A DNA stretch of 64,000 nucleotides from positions 20,834 to 84,833 of the forward strand of contig MPDC01000018.1 in the NCBI GenBank assembly GCA_001874255.1. The letters run 5' to 3'. The stretch is from Alphaproteobacteria bacterium MedPE-SWcel. Its GTDB lineage: Bacteria; Pseudomonadota; Alphaproteobacteria; Rhodobacterales; Rhodobacteraceae. Made by a program: the position numbers and the translations under genes. Under the pieces are notes generated by a model. It made no database searches. It was not told the origin of the DNA and was given only the letters and a program-made list of their open reading frames with translations. The stretch's first letter is position 1; the number at the start of each line of letters is the position of its first letter. Shown here piece by piece: positions 52,824-61,960 of the stretch.

Positions 52824-53642
52824 ATGACCGATAGTCCGCGCAAACCAGCCCTCAAATCTCACGGGCGCCTGTCGATTGGCGCAACCCTGAAACCGCGTGC
52901 CCTGATCAGTGACACGCCGGACCTTGCCGGGGTGTGGAAAGCCAAGATCCTGACCCTCTTTCCCGGCGCCTTTCCCGGGGTCCTGGGCGAGAGCCTGACC
53001 GGCAAGGCCCTGCAACAGGGGCTGTGGCAGTTGGAAACCATCGATCTGCGCCAGTTTGGCGTCGGCAAGCATCGCAATGTCGATGACACGCCCGCAGGCG
53101 GTGGCGCGGGCATGGTCCTGCGCGCCGATGTGCTGGGGGCCGCGATCGACCACGCCAAGGCGGGCACTCGCGGCAACTGGCCGCTGATCTACCTGTCGCC
53201 GCGCGGCCGCCGCATGGATCAGACGATGATGCAGAGCTTTGCCCGCTGCGACGGGATGACCCTCCTGTGCGGCCGTTTCGAAGGCGTCGATGAGCGGGTG
53301 CTGGAGCACTATGGCATCATGGAGGTCAGCCTCGGCGATTTCGTGATGACCGGCGGCGAGCTGGCGGCACAGGCCCTGATCGACGCCACCGTGCGCCTGA
53401 TCCCCGGCGTGCTTGGCAATCAGGCCTCAACCGAGGAGGAGAGCTTTTCCTCCGGCCTGCTGGAACACCCGCAATATACCCGACCTGCGGAATGGCAGGG
53501 ACGGAAGATCCCCGAGGTGCTGATGTCGGGCCATCACGGCAAGATCGCCGACTGGCGCCGCCAGATGAGCGAGGAGATCACCAAGGCGCGCCGCCCCGAC
53601 CTCTGGCAGGCCTATCAGCAGCGCCAGATCAAGGACGACTGA
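52824..53642 (+). CDS. trmD: tRNA (guanine(37)-N1)-methyltransferase
   Basis: TrmD makes m1G37 in tRNAs reading CNN-type codons and prevents frameshifts. 272 aa, with a Rhodobacterales N-terminal extension of about 45 residues (to about residue 45, before KAKILTLFPGAFPGVLGESLTGKAL). SPOUT knot motifs: LIYLSPRGRRMDQ, LLCGRFEGVDERVLEHY, VSLGDFVMTGGELAA and the C-terminal PEVLMSGHHGKIADWRR. ATG 52824 replaces the longer track start. It leads to a 595-bp gap before rplS. Confidence 0.95.
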   Translation: MTDSPRKPALKSHGRLSIGATLKPRALISDTPDLAGVWKAKILTLFPGAFPGVLGESLTGKALQQGLWQLETIDLRQFGVGKHRNVDDTPAGGGAGMVLRADVLGAAIDHAKAGTRGNWPLIYLSPRGRRMDQTMMQSFARCDGMTLLCGRFEGVDERVLEHYGIMEVSLGDFVMTGGELAAQALIDATVRLIPGVLGNQASTEEESFSSGLLEHPQYTRPAEWQGRKIPEVLMSGHHGKIADWRRQMSEEITKARRPDLWQAYQQRQIKDD

Positions 53643-53760
53643 TCCCGCACGGAGTACCCGGCCGGCATCTGCGCCCGGCCGGTGTCTGTCTGGGCTTTCC
53701 AATGGCCGACAATGGCCGTGGCTGCGGGTCCTGCGCGGCCTCGGCCATCCGGTGCCGCTC

Positions 53761-53873
53761 CCTGCGTTTGCACAGTTTGCTGCAATGAGACAGCCTCCTG
53801 GGTTTGCACTGTCTCCGGGCTTTGCACAGTCTGATAGGTTTGCACTATCTGCCAGGTTTGTGCTGTCTCCGGG
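53761..53873. repeat. Degenerate tandem array, about 5 x 17-22 bp
   Basis: Units around GTTTGCACAGTTTGC, GGTTTGCACTGTCTCCGGG, CTTTGCACAGTCTGATAG, GTTTGCACTATCTGCCA and GGTTTGTGCTGTCTCCGGG share TTTGCACWGTCT. The unit order and spacing vary more than in the other arrays. Confidence 0.85.
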
Positions 53874-53969
53874 GGCAGGGACAGTTTCCAGCGGCTGCCT
53901 TGGTGGCGCAATAGCGTTCCGCCTGCGAGCGCCTCGGCCGCCGCTCCCGGCCTGATGCGTTCAAACGGA

Positions 53970-53993
53970 CTTGCAAACAGGCTTGCAAACAGG
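53970..53993. repeat. Perfect 2 x 12 bp duplication
   Basis: CTTGCAAACAGG occurs twice head to tail, preceded by a third partial copy TCAAACGGA at 53961. Confidence 0.88.
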
Positions 53994-54237
53994 GGCCATC
54001 TGGACTATTCACCGCGCGTCCGAGGCTCTGTTTGAGTCGCCCGGACCCGTCTTGTATTGCCCAAGCCTGCTTTCTTCAGCGGTCATGCACTACCGGCGGC
54101 GCCGACAAGCAACGAGACCTCAACTCTGGCGGGCGCATGCGGTTCCCTGAACCCCGCGCGGACCCGATGAAGACCACGAGCGCTGAGGATCATACGAACT
54201 TCGTGGATAAACCACGAGCAGCAAAGGAGAAGATCAG

Positions 54238-54609
54238 ATGGATCTGATCGCAGAACTCGAGGCGGAGCAAGTCGCCGCCCTGGGGAAAACCATCCCCGAC
54301 TTCAAGGCCGGCGACACCATCCGCGTCGGCTACAAAGTGACCGAAGGCACCCGTACCCGTGTGCAGGCCTATGAAGGCGTCTGCATCAGCCGCAAGAACG
54401 GCTCCGGCATCGCCGGGTCCTTCACGGTCCGCAAGATTTCTTTCGGTGAAGGCGTGGAACGTGTGTTCCCGCTGTTCTCGACCAACATCGAATCCATCGA
54501 GGTTGTGCGCCGTGGTCGTGTCCGCCGCGCCAAGCTGTACTACCTCCGTTCGCGCCGTGGCAAATCCGCACGTATCGCCGAAGACGCGCATTACAAAGCC
54601 AAAGCCTGA
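54238..54609 (+). CDS. rplS: 50S ribosomal protein L19
   Basis: L19 lies at the 30S-50S interface. 123 aa. [83 protein letters not shown] are the standard family blocks. The ATG follows AAAGGAGAAGATCAG. It is followed 11 bp later by rpmE. Confidence 0.98.
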   Translation: MDLIAELEAEQVAALGKTIPDFKAGDTIRVGYKVTEGTRTRVQAYEGVCISRKNGSGIAGSFTVRKISFGEGVERVFPLFSTNIESIEVVRRGRVRRAKLYYLRSRRGKSARIAEDAHYKAKA

Positions 54610-54620
54610 GGAGTGGTCTC

Positions 54621-54842
54621 ATGAAAAAAGACACCCATCCCGACTACCACTTCATCAACGTCAAAATGACCGACGGCACCGTCCTTCAGATGCGCTCCAC
54701 CTGGGGCAACGAAGGCGACCAGCTGGCTCTGGACATTGACCCTTCGGTCCACCCGGCCTGGACCGGCGGCACCTCCCGTCTGCTGGATGCGGGCGGCCGT
54801 GTTTCCAAGTTCAAGAAGAAATACGAAGGTCTCGGCTTCTAA
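54621..54842 (+). CDS. rpmE: 50S ribosomal protein L31
   Basis: L31 bridges the 50S central protuberance and 30S head. 73 aa: [45 protein letters not shown]. It contains no cysteine, so it is the zinc-free (C-minus) form that needs no zinc. ATG is 11 bp after rplS. A terminator follows at 54871. Confidence 0.97.
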   Translation: MKKDTHPDYHFINVKMTDGTVLQMRSTWGNEGDQLALDIDPSVHPAWTGGTSRLLDAGGRVSKFKKKYEGLGF

Positions 54843-55285
54843 ACCGGACTGGACCCTTGATGACAACTCGAAACGCCGCCCTCCGGGCGGCGTTTTCCGT
54901 TATCCCCCTGGCCCGTTATCCGCCTGGCCCCCACAAGCCCCCTGCCCCCCATGCGCCCGGTCTGACGGCGCCCTGCCTGACTTACGCCCGGTCTGACTAC
55001 GCCCGGCCTGACCGCACCCGACCTGATACATGGGGCCTGATGCTTGGGACCTGATGCACGGCGCCAGACACATCAGATTATGCGGCCGGATGCGGCAATA
55101 GACGCCGAATTTGGGTCAACAGACCGACTGTCCTGTCGTGAATTCACACAGCCAAAGTCATTGAAGAGAAACAGGCTCTAATACAGGGCCTTATGCGCTT
55201 TCCATTGATTCGCGCCGCCTCTATAGTCTCGGCAAAGACAAGAGCGCCTTGGCAAAAGGCTGCAGCTTCAAAGGGATCCTTGTAG
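54843..55285. other. 443-bp rpmE-mipZ spacer
   Basis: It holds the rpmE terminator (54871-54896), then a C-rich stretch with loosely repeated CCTGAC and CGCCCGG words (about 54955-55060), and finally about 200 bp of less GC-rich sequence that should contain the mipZ promoter. I see no gene. Confidence 0.6.
54871..54896 (+). terminator. Intrinsic terminator of rplS-rpmE
   Basis: AAACGCCGCCC, loop TCC, GGGCGGCGTTTT: an 11-bp stem with the U-tract partly in the stem, 28 bp after the rpmE stop. Confidence 0.93.
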
Positions 55286-56095
55286 ATGGCGCATATCATA
55301 GTCGTCGGCAACGAAAAGGGCGGTGCCGGCAAATCAACCGTCTCCATGCATGTGGCCACAACGCTGGCGCGGATGGGTTACAAAGTGGCGGGTCTTGACC
55401 TTGACCTGCGTCAACGCTCTCTCGGGCGGTATCTGGAAAACCGTCTGGCGTTCATTGCGGCCTCCAATGTGACCCTGCCGATGGTGGCCCTGCACGAATT
55501 GCCCGAGATAGACCCGGACTCGCTGCAGCCAGGTGAAAACATCTATGACCTGCGCCTGTCGGCTGCGATCTCCGAACTGGAGCCGGTCTATGACTTCATC
55601 CTGATCGATTGCCCCGGGTCTCATACCCGGTTGAGCCAGGTGGCCCATTCGCTTGCGGACACGCTGGTCACCCCCCTGAACGACAGTTTCGTGGATTTTG
55701 ACCTGCTTGCCCATACGGACGACAAGGGTGAAAAGATCAAAGGCCCGTCGGTCTATTCAGAGATGGTCTGGAACGCCCGCCAGTTACGCGCGCAGGCCGG
55801 GTTGCCGCCGATCGACTGGATCGTGATCCGCAACCGGGTCGGCACGCAGCGGATGGTCAACAAGGAAAAGATGGAACGCGCCATCAAGATGCTGTCAAAG
55901 CGTATTGGCTTTCGGGTCGCGCCCGGCTTTTCCGAACGGGTGGTCTTTCGCGAATTGTTCCCGCGCGGGTTGACGCTTCTTGATCTCAAGGACGTCGGAG
56001 TAAAGCAGCTCAATATCTCAAATATCGCGGCGCGCCAGGAATTGCGTGACATGATGAAAGCGCTCGACCTGCCCGACGTGGCGATCGACATCTGA
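55286..56095 (+). CDS. mipZ: Division plane positioning ATPase MipZ
   Basis: MipZ is a ParA/MinD-like ATPase that, in alphaproteobacteria, forms a gradient from the ParB-marked poles and blocks FtsZ assembly except at midcell. 269 aa. Deviant Walker A GNEKGGAGKSTVSMHVA (residues 8-24), AGLDLDLRQRSLGRYLENR, and DFILIDCPGSHTRLSQVAHSLADTLVTPLNDSFVDFDLL match MipZ. It appears monocistronic and is followed by a palindrome between convergent genes. Confidence 0.94.
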   Translation: MAHIIVVGNEKGGAGKSTVSMHVATTLARMGYKVAGLDLDLRQRSLGRYLENRLAFIAASNVTLPMVALHELPEIDPDSLQPGENIYDLRLSAAISELEPVYDFILIDCPGSHTRLSQVAHSLADTLVTPLNDSFVDFDLLAHTDDKGEKIKGPSVYSEMVWNARQLRAQAGLPPIDWIVIRNRVGTQRMVNKEKMERAIKMLSKRIGFRVAPGFSERVVFRELFPRGLTLLDLKDVGVKQLNISNIAARQELRDMMKALDLPDVAIDI

Positions 56096-56173
56096 CATGT
56101 GAAAGCCACAAGTCAGGGTTTCCGCCCCCTTTCGCGACCCACCTGCGGTGGGCCACTTCGGGGTCGGCGTGGA

Positions 56174-56202
56174 GCGCGCGCCGGGCCAGGCCCGGCGCGC
56201 GC
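56174..56202. terminator. 29-nt GC-only palindrome between convergent mipZ and cyclase genes
   Basis: GCGCGCGCCGGGCC, A, GGCCCGGCGCGCGC: a 13-bp stem with loop CAG. No U-tract. It may serve both genes as a terminator or belong to a dispersed GC-rich repeat family. The 200-bp spacer shows nothing else. Confidence 0.7.
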
Positions 56203-56295
56203 GGGTCGGTCCGGAACGGACGGAAACACCTCTTATTGGCCCCAGTAGACTGTGCATTTGCACTGTTCGCAATCGAGCAGTAATCGGGCAATCTG

Positions 56296-57531
56296 TCACG
56301 CCGAAGGGGAATTCCCTTCCGGCATATAGAGCGTAAAGAGCTCGATCGGAGCCGCGACCCCCCGCAGCATATATCGCCCCACCGACACCAAATGGTCCGC
56401 ATCGCCCCCCACCGCTCTGCGCACGTCCTCCGACAGGATGATGGACCGCTCCACGGTCCGGTGCATATCGGCAATCCGCGCGGTCAGGTTCACCGCAGGT
56501 CCGATGACCGTGAAATCCAGCCGGTTCGGAGCGCCAATATTGCCATAGAGGATTTCTCCCGCGTGCAGCGCCACCGAATATTGCGCCAAAGGCAGGCCTG
56601 CCGCCGCGCGCGCCGCATTCACCGCCTCCATCCGAGGCGCCAGTTCAGACACCGCCCGCAACGCGGCCTGGGCGTCCTCTTCCAGCGTTCCCAGGTTGAA
56701 CATTGCCATCACCCCATCCCCCATGAACTTGAGGATATTGCCGCCGTGGGCCTGGATCACCTCCACCACGTGCCCGAAGTAATCGTTCAACAGATCGACC
56801 AGCGCCTCGCCCGGCAACTGCTCCGACAAAGTTGTAAAGCCCCGCAGGTCGAACAGACAGATCACCGCATCGATCAGCTCTGACGACCCGCGCCGGATTT
56901 CACCGGACAAGACCCGCTCGCCTGCGTCCCGGCCCAGATACACCTTCAGCAACGAGCGTCCCATTTCCCGATTGCTCGCCGTGGACAGGACCACCACCAA
57001 TGTTTCAAAACACCTGCGGATCACGTCACGATGACGCTCGGCTTCAGCCGGATCGCCATCAAAACTCCAGGACGCCAGCACCCCTTCGGTATTGAGCTGA
57101 TCAGGATCATACTCCGTGCGGCTCAGCTCTCCGACCGGCTGCCAGTGAACGAAATACGACGTGGCCCCCTTTGCGCGCAACTCTGCAAAAATGGGGAACA
57201 GATGCACCTCCGGTCCGGTCAGATCCGCCTGCATCTCCGCCTCGCCACTTTTTATCAAAGCGTAGAACGGGCTGGTGTACCAATCCTTGCGCGCCTGATC
57301 GGGGCGGCCAAAATACTCGAAATGCATGCCGTCGGCCCGCGTCCACGTGAACCCGATGCCCCCGAATTCGGGGTGCAGCGCCCGCTGCGCCAGTTGCATC
57401 CGCAGCAGCGGGACACCGTGGTTCACCAGCTGCTCGCAAAACGCACGCAGCATGTCCTCGCGCCCCTGCGCTTTCAGACCCTGACGGATGAGCCAGGCAT
57501 TCAACAGGTCGGAGGGAGAGGTCTGCGTCAT
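56296..57531 (-). CDS. Adenylate/guanylate cyclase domain protein
   Basis: A 411-aa soluble class III nucleotidyl cyclase. The N-terminal about 200 residues are a domain of unknown function (FGGIGFTWTRADGMHFEYFGRPDQARKDW...), shared by a family of bacterial cyclases. The catalytic domain has metal Asp in CLFDLRGFTTLSEQ, NILKFMGDGVMAMF (Lys and Asp) and the transition-state set TVIGPAVNLTARI. The substrate is probably ATP. No membrane segment is seen, so the signal is cytoplasmic. It is separate from the following MarR gene (36 bp, same strand). Confidence 0.9.
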   Translation of the reverse strand: MTQTSPSDLLNAWLIRQGLKAQGREDMLRAFCEQLVNHGVPLLRMQLAQRALHPEFGGIGFTWTRADGMHFEYFGRPDQARKDWYTSPFYALIKSGEAEMQADLTGPEVHLFPIFAELRAKGATSYFVHWQPVGELSRTEYDPDQLNTEGVLASWSFDGDPAEAERHRDVIRRCFETLVVVLSTASNREMGRSLLKVYLGRDAGERVLSGEIRRGSSELIDAVICLFDLRGFTTLSEQLPGEALVDLLNDYFGHVVEVIQAHGGNILKFMGDGVMAMFNLGTLEEDAQAALRAVSELAPRMEAVNAARAAAGLPLAQYSVALHAGEILYGNIGAPNRLDFTVIGPAVNLTARIADMHRTVERSIILSEDVRRAVGGDADHLVSVGRYMLRGVAAPIELFTLYMPEGNSPSA

Positions 57532-57567
57532 GGTATCCTGCCGATGTCGGTGTCTCAGGTGTCCGGT

Positions 57568-58014
57568 TTAGCCCGAGTTCTCCATGTTTGCCAACTGCCG
57601 CAGCATGCGGCGCAGCAAGGCGGTCTCCGCTTTGTCAAATTGTGCTGTCAGACGCGCGTCATAGATCCTGGCCTGCTGACGCAAATCATCATAGACCCCA
57701 CGGCCGGCGGCTGTCAGTTCCAGATGTTCAGACCGTCGGTCCGCCGCATCCCGGCTGCGGCTGATCCAGCGCCGCCCGGCGAGTTTGGCGACGGCGCGAC
57801 TGATCTTGGTCTTGTGTATTTTGGCCCGCAGGCTGATGTCGCGCGCGGTCAGACGCTCATAGATCCCAAGGTGGAACAGCACGCGCCATTCCGTCCGCAA
57901 CATCCCATAGCGCCCCTTGTATTGTTTCTGAAACGCCAGCGAGGAGTCCTCTGCCGCACGGTTCAACAGAAATGGCAGGAAATCCTGCACGACAAAATCA
58001 TCGTCTTCCTCCAT
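57568..58014 (-). CDS. MarR family regulator of the homogentisate cluster
   Basis: A 148-aa winged-helix protein: [68 protein letters not shown] holds the HTH and wing. It diverges from hmgA with a short inverted repeat in the spacer, so it is a likely repressor responding to homogentisate or a related aromatic acid. AGGAGG lies 5 nt before ATG 58014; the track start 58029 is also possible. Confidence 0.9.
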   Translation of the reverse strand: MEEDDDFVVQDFLPFLLNRAAEDSSLAFQKQYKGRYGMLRTEWRVLFHLGIYERLTARDISLRAKIHKTKISRAVAKLAGRRWISRSRDAADRRSEHLELTAAGRGVYDDLRQQARIYDARLTAQFDKAETALLRRMLRQLANMENSG

Positions 58015-58036
58015 CCCGGCCTCCTGCATCCCTTGT

Positions 58037-58054
58037 TAGTTACAAAATCAACTA
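58037..58054. promoter_or_regulatory. Candidate MarR operator in the marR-hmgA spacer
   Basis: TAGTT-N8-AACTA forms an 18-bp inverted repeat (TAGTTACAAAATCAACTA) in AT-rich DNA just upstream of the hmgA ribosome binding site. Position and symmetry suit a MarR dimer controlling both genes. Confidence 0.6.
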
Positions 58055-58088
58055 CTACCGAGGAGGAGATGCAAGAGGAGACTGTTCC

Positions 58089-59444
58089 ATGACCAGAGCC
58101 GCGCTGCCGGATCAGATGATCCAGGCCCCCTCTAATCAGGGCACGACAGAGGGCTACATGCCCGGCTTCGGGAATGATTTCGAAACCGAAGCGCTGCCCG
58201 GAGCGCTGCCTCAGGGCATGAACAGTCCGCAAAAATGCAACTACGGTCTTTATGGTGAACAGCTCTCCGGGACCGCCTTTACCGCCGAGCGCCCGGAACG
58301 CAGCTGGTGCTACCGCATCCGGCCCAGCGTCAAACATTCTCATCGCTACGAACGGGTAGCGCTGCCCTACTGGAAAAGCGCCCCGCATATTCCACAGGAT
58401 GTGACCTCGCTGGGGCAGTATCGCTGGGACCCGATCCCACATTCAGACGCAGGCCTGACCTGGCTGACCGGCATGCGGACGATGACCACAGCAGGGGATG
58501 TGAACACGCAGGTCGGCATGGCGTCGCATGTGTATCTCGTGACCCAATCCATGCAGGAGTCCTATTTCTATTCCGCCGACTCGGAAATGCTCGTGGTACC
58601 GCAGGAAGGTCGGTTGCGCTTTGCCACCGAACTGGGGATCATTGACGTGGAACCCCAGGAAATAGCGATCCTGCCCCGAGGCCTTGTCTACCGGGTCGAC
58701 GTACTGCAGGGGCCAGCCCGCGGTTTTGTCTGCGAGAATTACGGGCAGACGTTCGACCTGCCGGGACGGGGTCCGATCGGGGCGAATTGCATGGCCAACC
58801 CGCGCGATTTCAAGGCGCCCGTCGCGGCCTATGAGGATCGCGAGGTGCCCTCGACACTGACAGTGAAATGGTGCGGCCAGTTTCACGAGACGCGGATCGG
58901 ACAAAGCCCGCTCGATGTGGTCGCATGGCACGGAAACTATGCGCCCTACAAATATGATCTGCGCACATACTGCCCGGTCGGCGCTATCCTGTTCGACCAT
59001 CCCGATCCATCTATTTTCACCGTACTGACCGCACCATCCGGACTGCCGGGCACCGCCAATATCGACTTCGTTCTGTTCCGGGATCGCTGGATGGTGGCCG
59101 AGAACACGTTTCGCCCTCCCTGGTATCACAAGAACATAATGTCGGAGCTGATGGGGAACATCTACGGCCAGTATGACGCCAAACCAAAGGGATTTGTCCC
59201 CGGGGGCATCAGTCTTCATAATATGATGCTGCCGCACGGGCCGGATAAGAATGCCTTTGAGGGCGCATCAAATTCCAACCTCGGGCCTGAAAAGCTGAAA
59301 AACACCATGTCATTCATGTTTGAAACCCGTTTCCCGCAGCATCTGACGGAATTCGCCGCGCGTGAAGCTCCGTTGCAGGACGACTACATCGACTGTTGGA
59401 CCAGCCTCGAGAAAAAGTTCGACGGAACTCCGGGGCCGAAATAA
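58089..59444 (+). CDS. hmgA: Homogentisate 1,2-dioxygenase
   Basis: HmgA opens homogentisate to maleylacetoacetate in tyrosine/phenylalanine and 3-hydroxyphenylacetate breakdown. 451 aa. [27 protein letters not shown] at the start, [13 protein letters not shown], and the iron site in [16 protein letters not shown] (His and Glu) with [12 protein letters not shown] (His). ATG 58089 has GAGGAGACTG upstream. It is the first gene of the aromatic cluster and is divergent from MarR. Confidence 0.97.
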   Translation: MTRAALPDQMIQAPSNQGTTEGYMPGFGNDFETEALPGALPQGMNSPQKCNYGLYGEQLSGTAFTAERPERSWCYRIRPSVKHSHRYERVALPYWKSAPHIPQDVTSLGQYRWDPIPHSDAGLTWLTGMRTMTTAGDVNTQVGMASHVYLVTQSMQESYFYSADSEMLVVPQEGRLRFATELGIIDVEPQEIAILPRGLVYRVDVLQGPARGFVCENYGQTFDLPGRGPIGANCMANPRDFKAPVAAYEDREVPSTLTVKWCGQFHETRIGQSPLDVVAWHGNYAPYKYDLRTYCPVGAILFDHPDPSIFTVLTAPSGLPGTANIDFVLFRDRWMVAENTFRPPWYHKNIMSELMGNIYGQYDAKPKGFVPGGISLHNMMLPHGPDKNAFEGASNSNLGPEKLKNTMSFMFETRFPQHLTEFAAREAPLQDDYIDCWTSLEKKFDGTPGPK

Positions 59445-59485
59445 TGGGGCTCTGCCCCCTCTGCGCCCCGCCGGGCCGCATTCAC

Positions 59486-59512
59486 CCCCGAGGTATTTTC
59501 AAAAAGATGAAG
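59486..59512 (+). repeat. CTCCGGCGGAGGTATTTT dispersed element, copy c (partial head)
   Basis: CCCCCGAGGTATTTTCAAAAAGATGAAGG, between hmgA and fahA. The GAGGTATTTT and AAAAAGATGAA parts are kept, while the palindromic head is only half present. Confidence 0.75.
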
Positions 59513-59547
59513 GACCAGTCACAGTCCTCGCTTGATAGGGAACACGC

Positions 59548-60804
59548 ATGCCTTTGAACAAGTCCTGGGTTACGTCGGCAAACGATGCACATCACCCGTT
59601 TCCGCTCAACAATCTGCCGTATGGTGTCTTTTCCGACGGGGATGCCCCCCCCCGCTGCGGCGTCGCCATTGGTGACATGATCCTCGACCTGCAGGCCGCC
59701 GAAACGGCAGGGATAATCCAGCTGGGTAGTGAGCGGTTGTTCGAGATGCCATTCTGGAACGAATTTATGGAAGAAGGGCCTGCTGTCTGGGCCGCCTTGC
59801 GAGAGCGTTTGACGGCTTTGTTGCAGGTCGGCGCCCGGGATCAGAAGAGGATTGAACCCTTTTTGGTGCATACGAAAGACGCCGAGCTTCATATGCCGTT
59901 TATGGTCTCCGAATTCACAGATTATTATGCCGGCCGTCACCACGCCACCAATGTCGGCAGCATGTTCCGTGGCCCGGAAAACGCCTTGCCACCCAATTGG
60001 CTGCATATCCCGATCGGCTACAACGGGCGCGCATCTTCGGTCGTCGTCTCAGGCACGGACGTGCGCAGGCCATGGGGACAAATCAAGGGAGCTGAAGACG
60101 ATACCCCTCGCTGGGCACCTTGCTCCCGCTTCGACATCGAACTGGAAATGGGGGCAATCGTGGGCACCCCGTCAGACGGTCCGATCACGGTGCAGGAAGC
60201 CGATGACCACATCTTTGGCTACGTCCTTCTTAATGACTGGTCCGCGCGTGACATCCAGGCTTGGGAATACCATCCCCTGGGGCCCTTTCAATCCAAGGCC
60301 ACAGCCACATCGATCAGCCCCTGGATTGTCACCAAAGCAGCATTGGAACCTTTCCGTTGCAACACGCCCGCGCGCGAGGTCGAACTCCTCGAACACCTCT
60401 GGGACTGCGGCCCGATGCTCTATGACATTGATCTTTCTGTATCGCTTCGCCCTGAAGGCGGTACTGACGAGATCCTGGCGCGTACGAACTATCGGGAAAT
60501 GTACTATTCCGCCGCTCAGCAATTGGCGCATCACACAACCTCCGGCTGCCCAATGAACCCAGGCGACCTCCTCGGGTCCGGCACAATTTCCGGCCCCGAC
60601 AAGACCCAACGCGGCTCACTCCTCGAACTCAGCTGGGGCGGCCAGGACCCAATCACTCTGGCTTCGGGCGAAACCCGCAGCTTCCTCGAAGATGGCGACA
60701 CTCTGACGTTGCGAGGAGAGGCCAGGGGCGATGGCTATACCATCGGCTTTGGCGAGTGTACCGGCACAGTCACACCAGCTCTGGACGACCCCTATGCTCG
60801 CTGA
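59548..60804 (+). CDS. fahA: Fumarylacetoacetase
   Basis: FAH splits fumarylacetoacetate into fumarate and acetoacetate. 418 aa. DYYAGRHHATNVGSMFRG (catalytic His), RFDIELEMGAIVG (metal Glu pair), LLNDWSARDIQAWEYHPLGPF (metal Asp) and GDLLGSGTISGPDKTQRGSLLEL are conserved. It lies 103 bp after hmgA with a repeat in the gap. Its substrate needs an isomerase (maiA), which seems broken at the window end. Confidence 0.96.
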   Translation: MPLNKSWVTSANDAHHPFPLNNLPYGVFSDGDAPPRCGVAIGDMILDLQAAETAGIIQLGSERLFEMPFWNEFMEEGPAVWAALRERLTALLQVGARDQKRIEPFLVHTKDAELHMPFMVSEFTDYYAGRHHATNVGSMFRGPENALPPNWLHIPIGYNGRASSVVVSGTDVRRPWGQIKGAEDDTPRWAPCSRFDIELEMGAIVGTPSDGPITVQEADDHIFGYVLLNDWSARDIQAWEYHPLGPFQSKATATSISPWIVTKAALEPFRCNTPAREVELLEHLWDCGPMLYDIDLSVSLRPEGGTDEILARTNYREMYYSAAQQLAHHTTSGCPMNPGDLLGSGTISGPDKTQRGSLLELSWGGQDPITLASGETRSFLEDGDTLTLRGEARGDGYTIGFGECTGTVTPALDDPYAR

Positions 60805-60814
60805 CCCTCTTTCC

Positions 60815-60847
60815 TTTCATCTTTTCGCAAATACCTCCGCCGGAGGC
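60815..60847 (-). repeat. CTCCGGCGGAGGTATTTT dispersed element, copy d (inverted)
   Basis: TTTCATCTTTTCGCAAATACCTCCGCCGGAGGC is the reverse complement form of copies a and b, placed between fahA and the MBL gene. Confidence 0.85.
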
Positions 60848-60892
60848 TCCCCAATCTCTCCTGCGGACTCAGTTTGACAAGGACACGACACA

Positions 60893-61843
60893 ATGGCCAA
60901 GGCATTCGCATCGCAAGGCGACATGAGCGAGAAAAACATTTCCTTCACCGAGGTCGGCGCGGGGCTTTATGCCTTCACCGCCGAAGGCGATCCCAATTCC
61001 GGCGTCATCATCGGCGACGATAGCGTGATGATCGTGGAGGCACAGGCAACACCGCGTCTGGCCAACAAGGTCATCGACTGCGTGCGATCCGTGACGGACA
61101 AGCCCATTTCCCATGTCGTGCTGACCCACTATCACGCCGTGCGTGTGCTTGGGGCCTCTGCCTTCAACGCAGACCAGATCATCATGTCTGACGCCGCGCG
61201 CGCGATGGTCGCCGAGCGTGGCCAGGAAGACTGGGACAGTGAATTTCAACGCTTTCCACGCTTGTTCGAAGGATATGAGAGCATTCCCGGCCTGACCTGG
61301 CCGACCACCACATTCTCCGACGCCATGACCGTCTACCTCGGCAGCCGCCGTGTCGACATTCGTCATCTCGGACGGGCGCATACCGCTGGCGACGCGGTCA
61401 TCCATGTGCCCGATCAGAACGTCATGTTCACCGGCGATATCGTCGAATACCACTCGGCCTGCTACTGCGGCGATGGCCATTTCGGTGACTGGGGACGAAC
61501 GCTCGACGCCATAAAATCCTACGATGTGGATGCCATCGCACCCGGCCGCGGCGATGCCTTGACAGGCAAGGACATGGTCAACGCCGCGATAGAAGATACC
61601 CGCGACTTCGTCGCCAGCACCTATCGCCCAGCGGCCCAGGTTGCCGCTCGGGGTGGCTCGTTGAAAGAGGCCTGGGACGCCGTGCGCGCAGCCTGTGATC
61701 CCAAATTCAAGGACTACGCGATCTACGAACACTGCCTGCCTTTCAACGTGGCCCGCGCCTATGACGAAGCCCGCGGAATCGATACCCCGCGCATCTGGAC
61801 CGCCCAACGCGATCTCGACATGTGGGACGCTCTGCAATCCTAG
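60893..61843 (+). CDS. MBL-fold protein with non-canonical metal motif
   Basis: A 316-aa metallo-beta-lactamase-fold protein next to fahA. Where canonical members have HxHxDH, this one has HYHAVR (residues 79-84), so the second-site Asp and His are missing. Later ligands remain: GRAHTAGD (His163, Asp167) and FTGDIVEYHSACYC (Asp182). It might be a mononuclear hydrolase or use different ligands. Substrate unknown, but its place suggests an aromatic intermediate, perhaps a lactone or thioester. ATG 60893 follows GACACGAC-rich DNA; ATG 60923 is an alternative. Confidence 0.85.
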   Translation: MAKAFASQGDMSEKNISFTEVGAGLYAFTAEGDPNSGVIIGDDSVMIVEAQATPRLANKVIDCVRSVTDKPISHVVLTHYHAVRVLGASAFNADQIIMSDAARAMVAERGQEDWDSEFQRFPRLFEGYESIPGLTWPTTTFSDAMTVYLGSRRVDIRHLGRAHTAGDAVIHVPDQNVMFTGDIVEYHSACYCGDGHFGDWGRTLDAIKSYDVDAIAPGRGDALTGKDMVNAAIEDTRDFVASTYRPAAQVAARGGSLKEAWDAVRAACDPKFKDYAIYEHCLPFNVARAYDEARGIDTPRIWTAQRDLDMWDALQS

Positions 61844-61960
61844 GGGCCGCCTCGCCCTGTTGCAGAGAACGATGCGTGGCGTCGTGGCGGGCGGGATTGA
61901 CAGCGCCGGGGCCTGCCGCAGGGCCCGGCCTGCCGTCCACGGCCCAAGGGAGGACACGAA

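Larger units (their letters stand above)
53643..54237. other. 595-bp trmD-rplS spacer with tandem arrays
   Basis: No credible gene: the overlapping ORFs in both directions are low-complexity readings of repeats. It holds a CCGGCCGG-based hairpin at about 53659-53683 (possible trmD terminator), the about 20-bp array at 53761-53873, and a perfect 12-bp duplication at 53970-53993. The right end carries the rplS ribosome binding site (AAAGGAGAAG). trmD and rplS are usually close, so this gap is large. Confidence 0.65.

Noticed and set aside
53615-53911. Possible repeat protein (TVQTQEAV-type repeats) in the trmD-rplS gap
   Set aside because: Its repeats are just the translation of a DNA tandem array that is open in several frames; no ribosome binding site or family.
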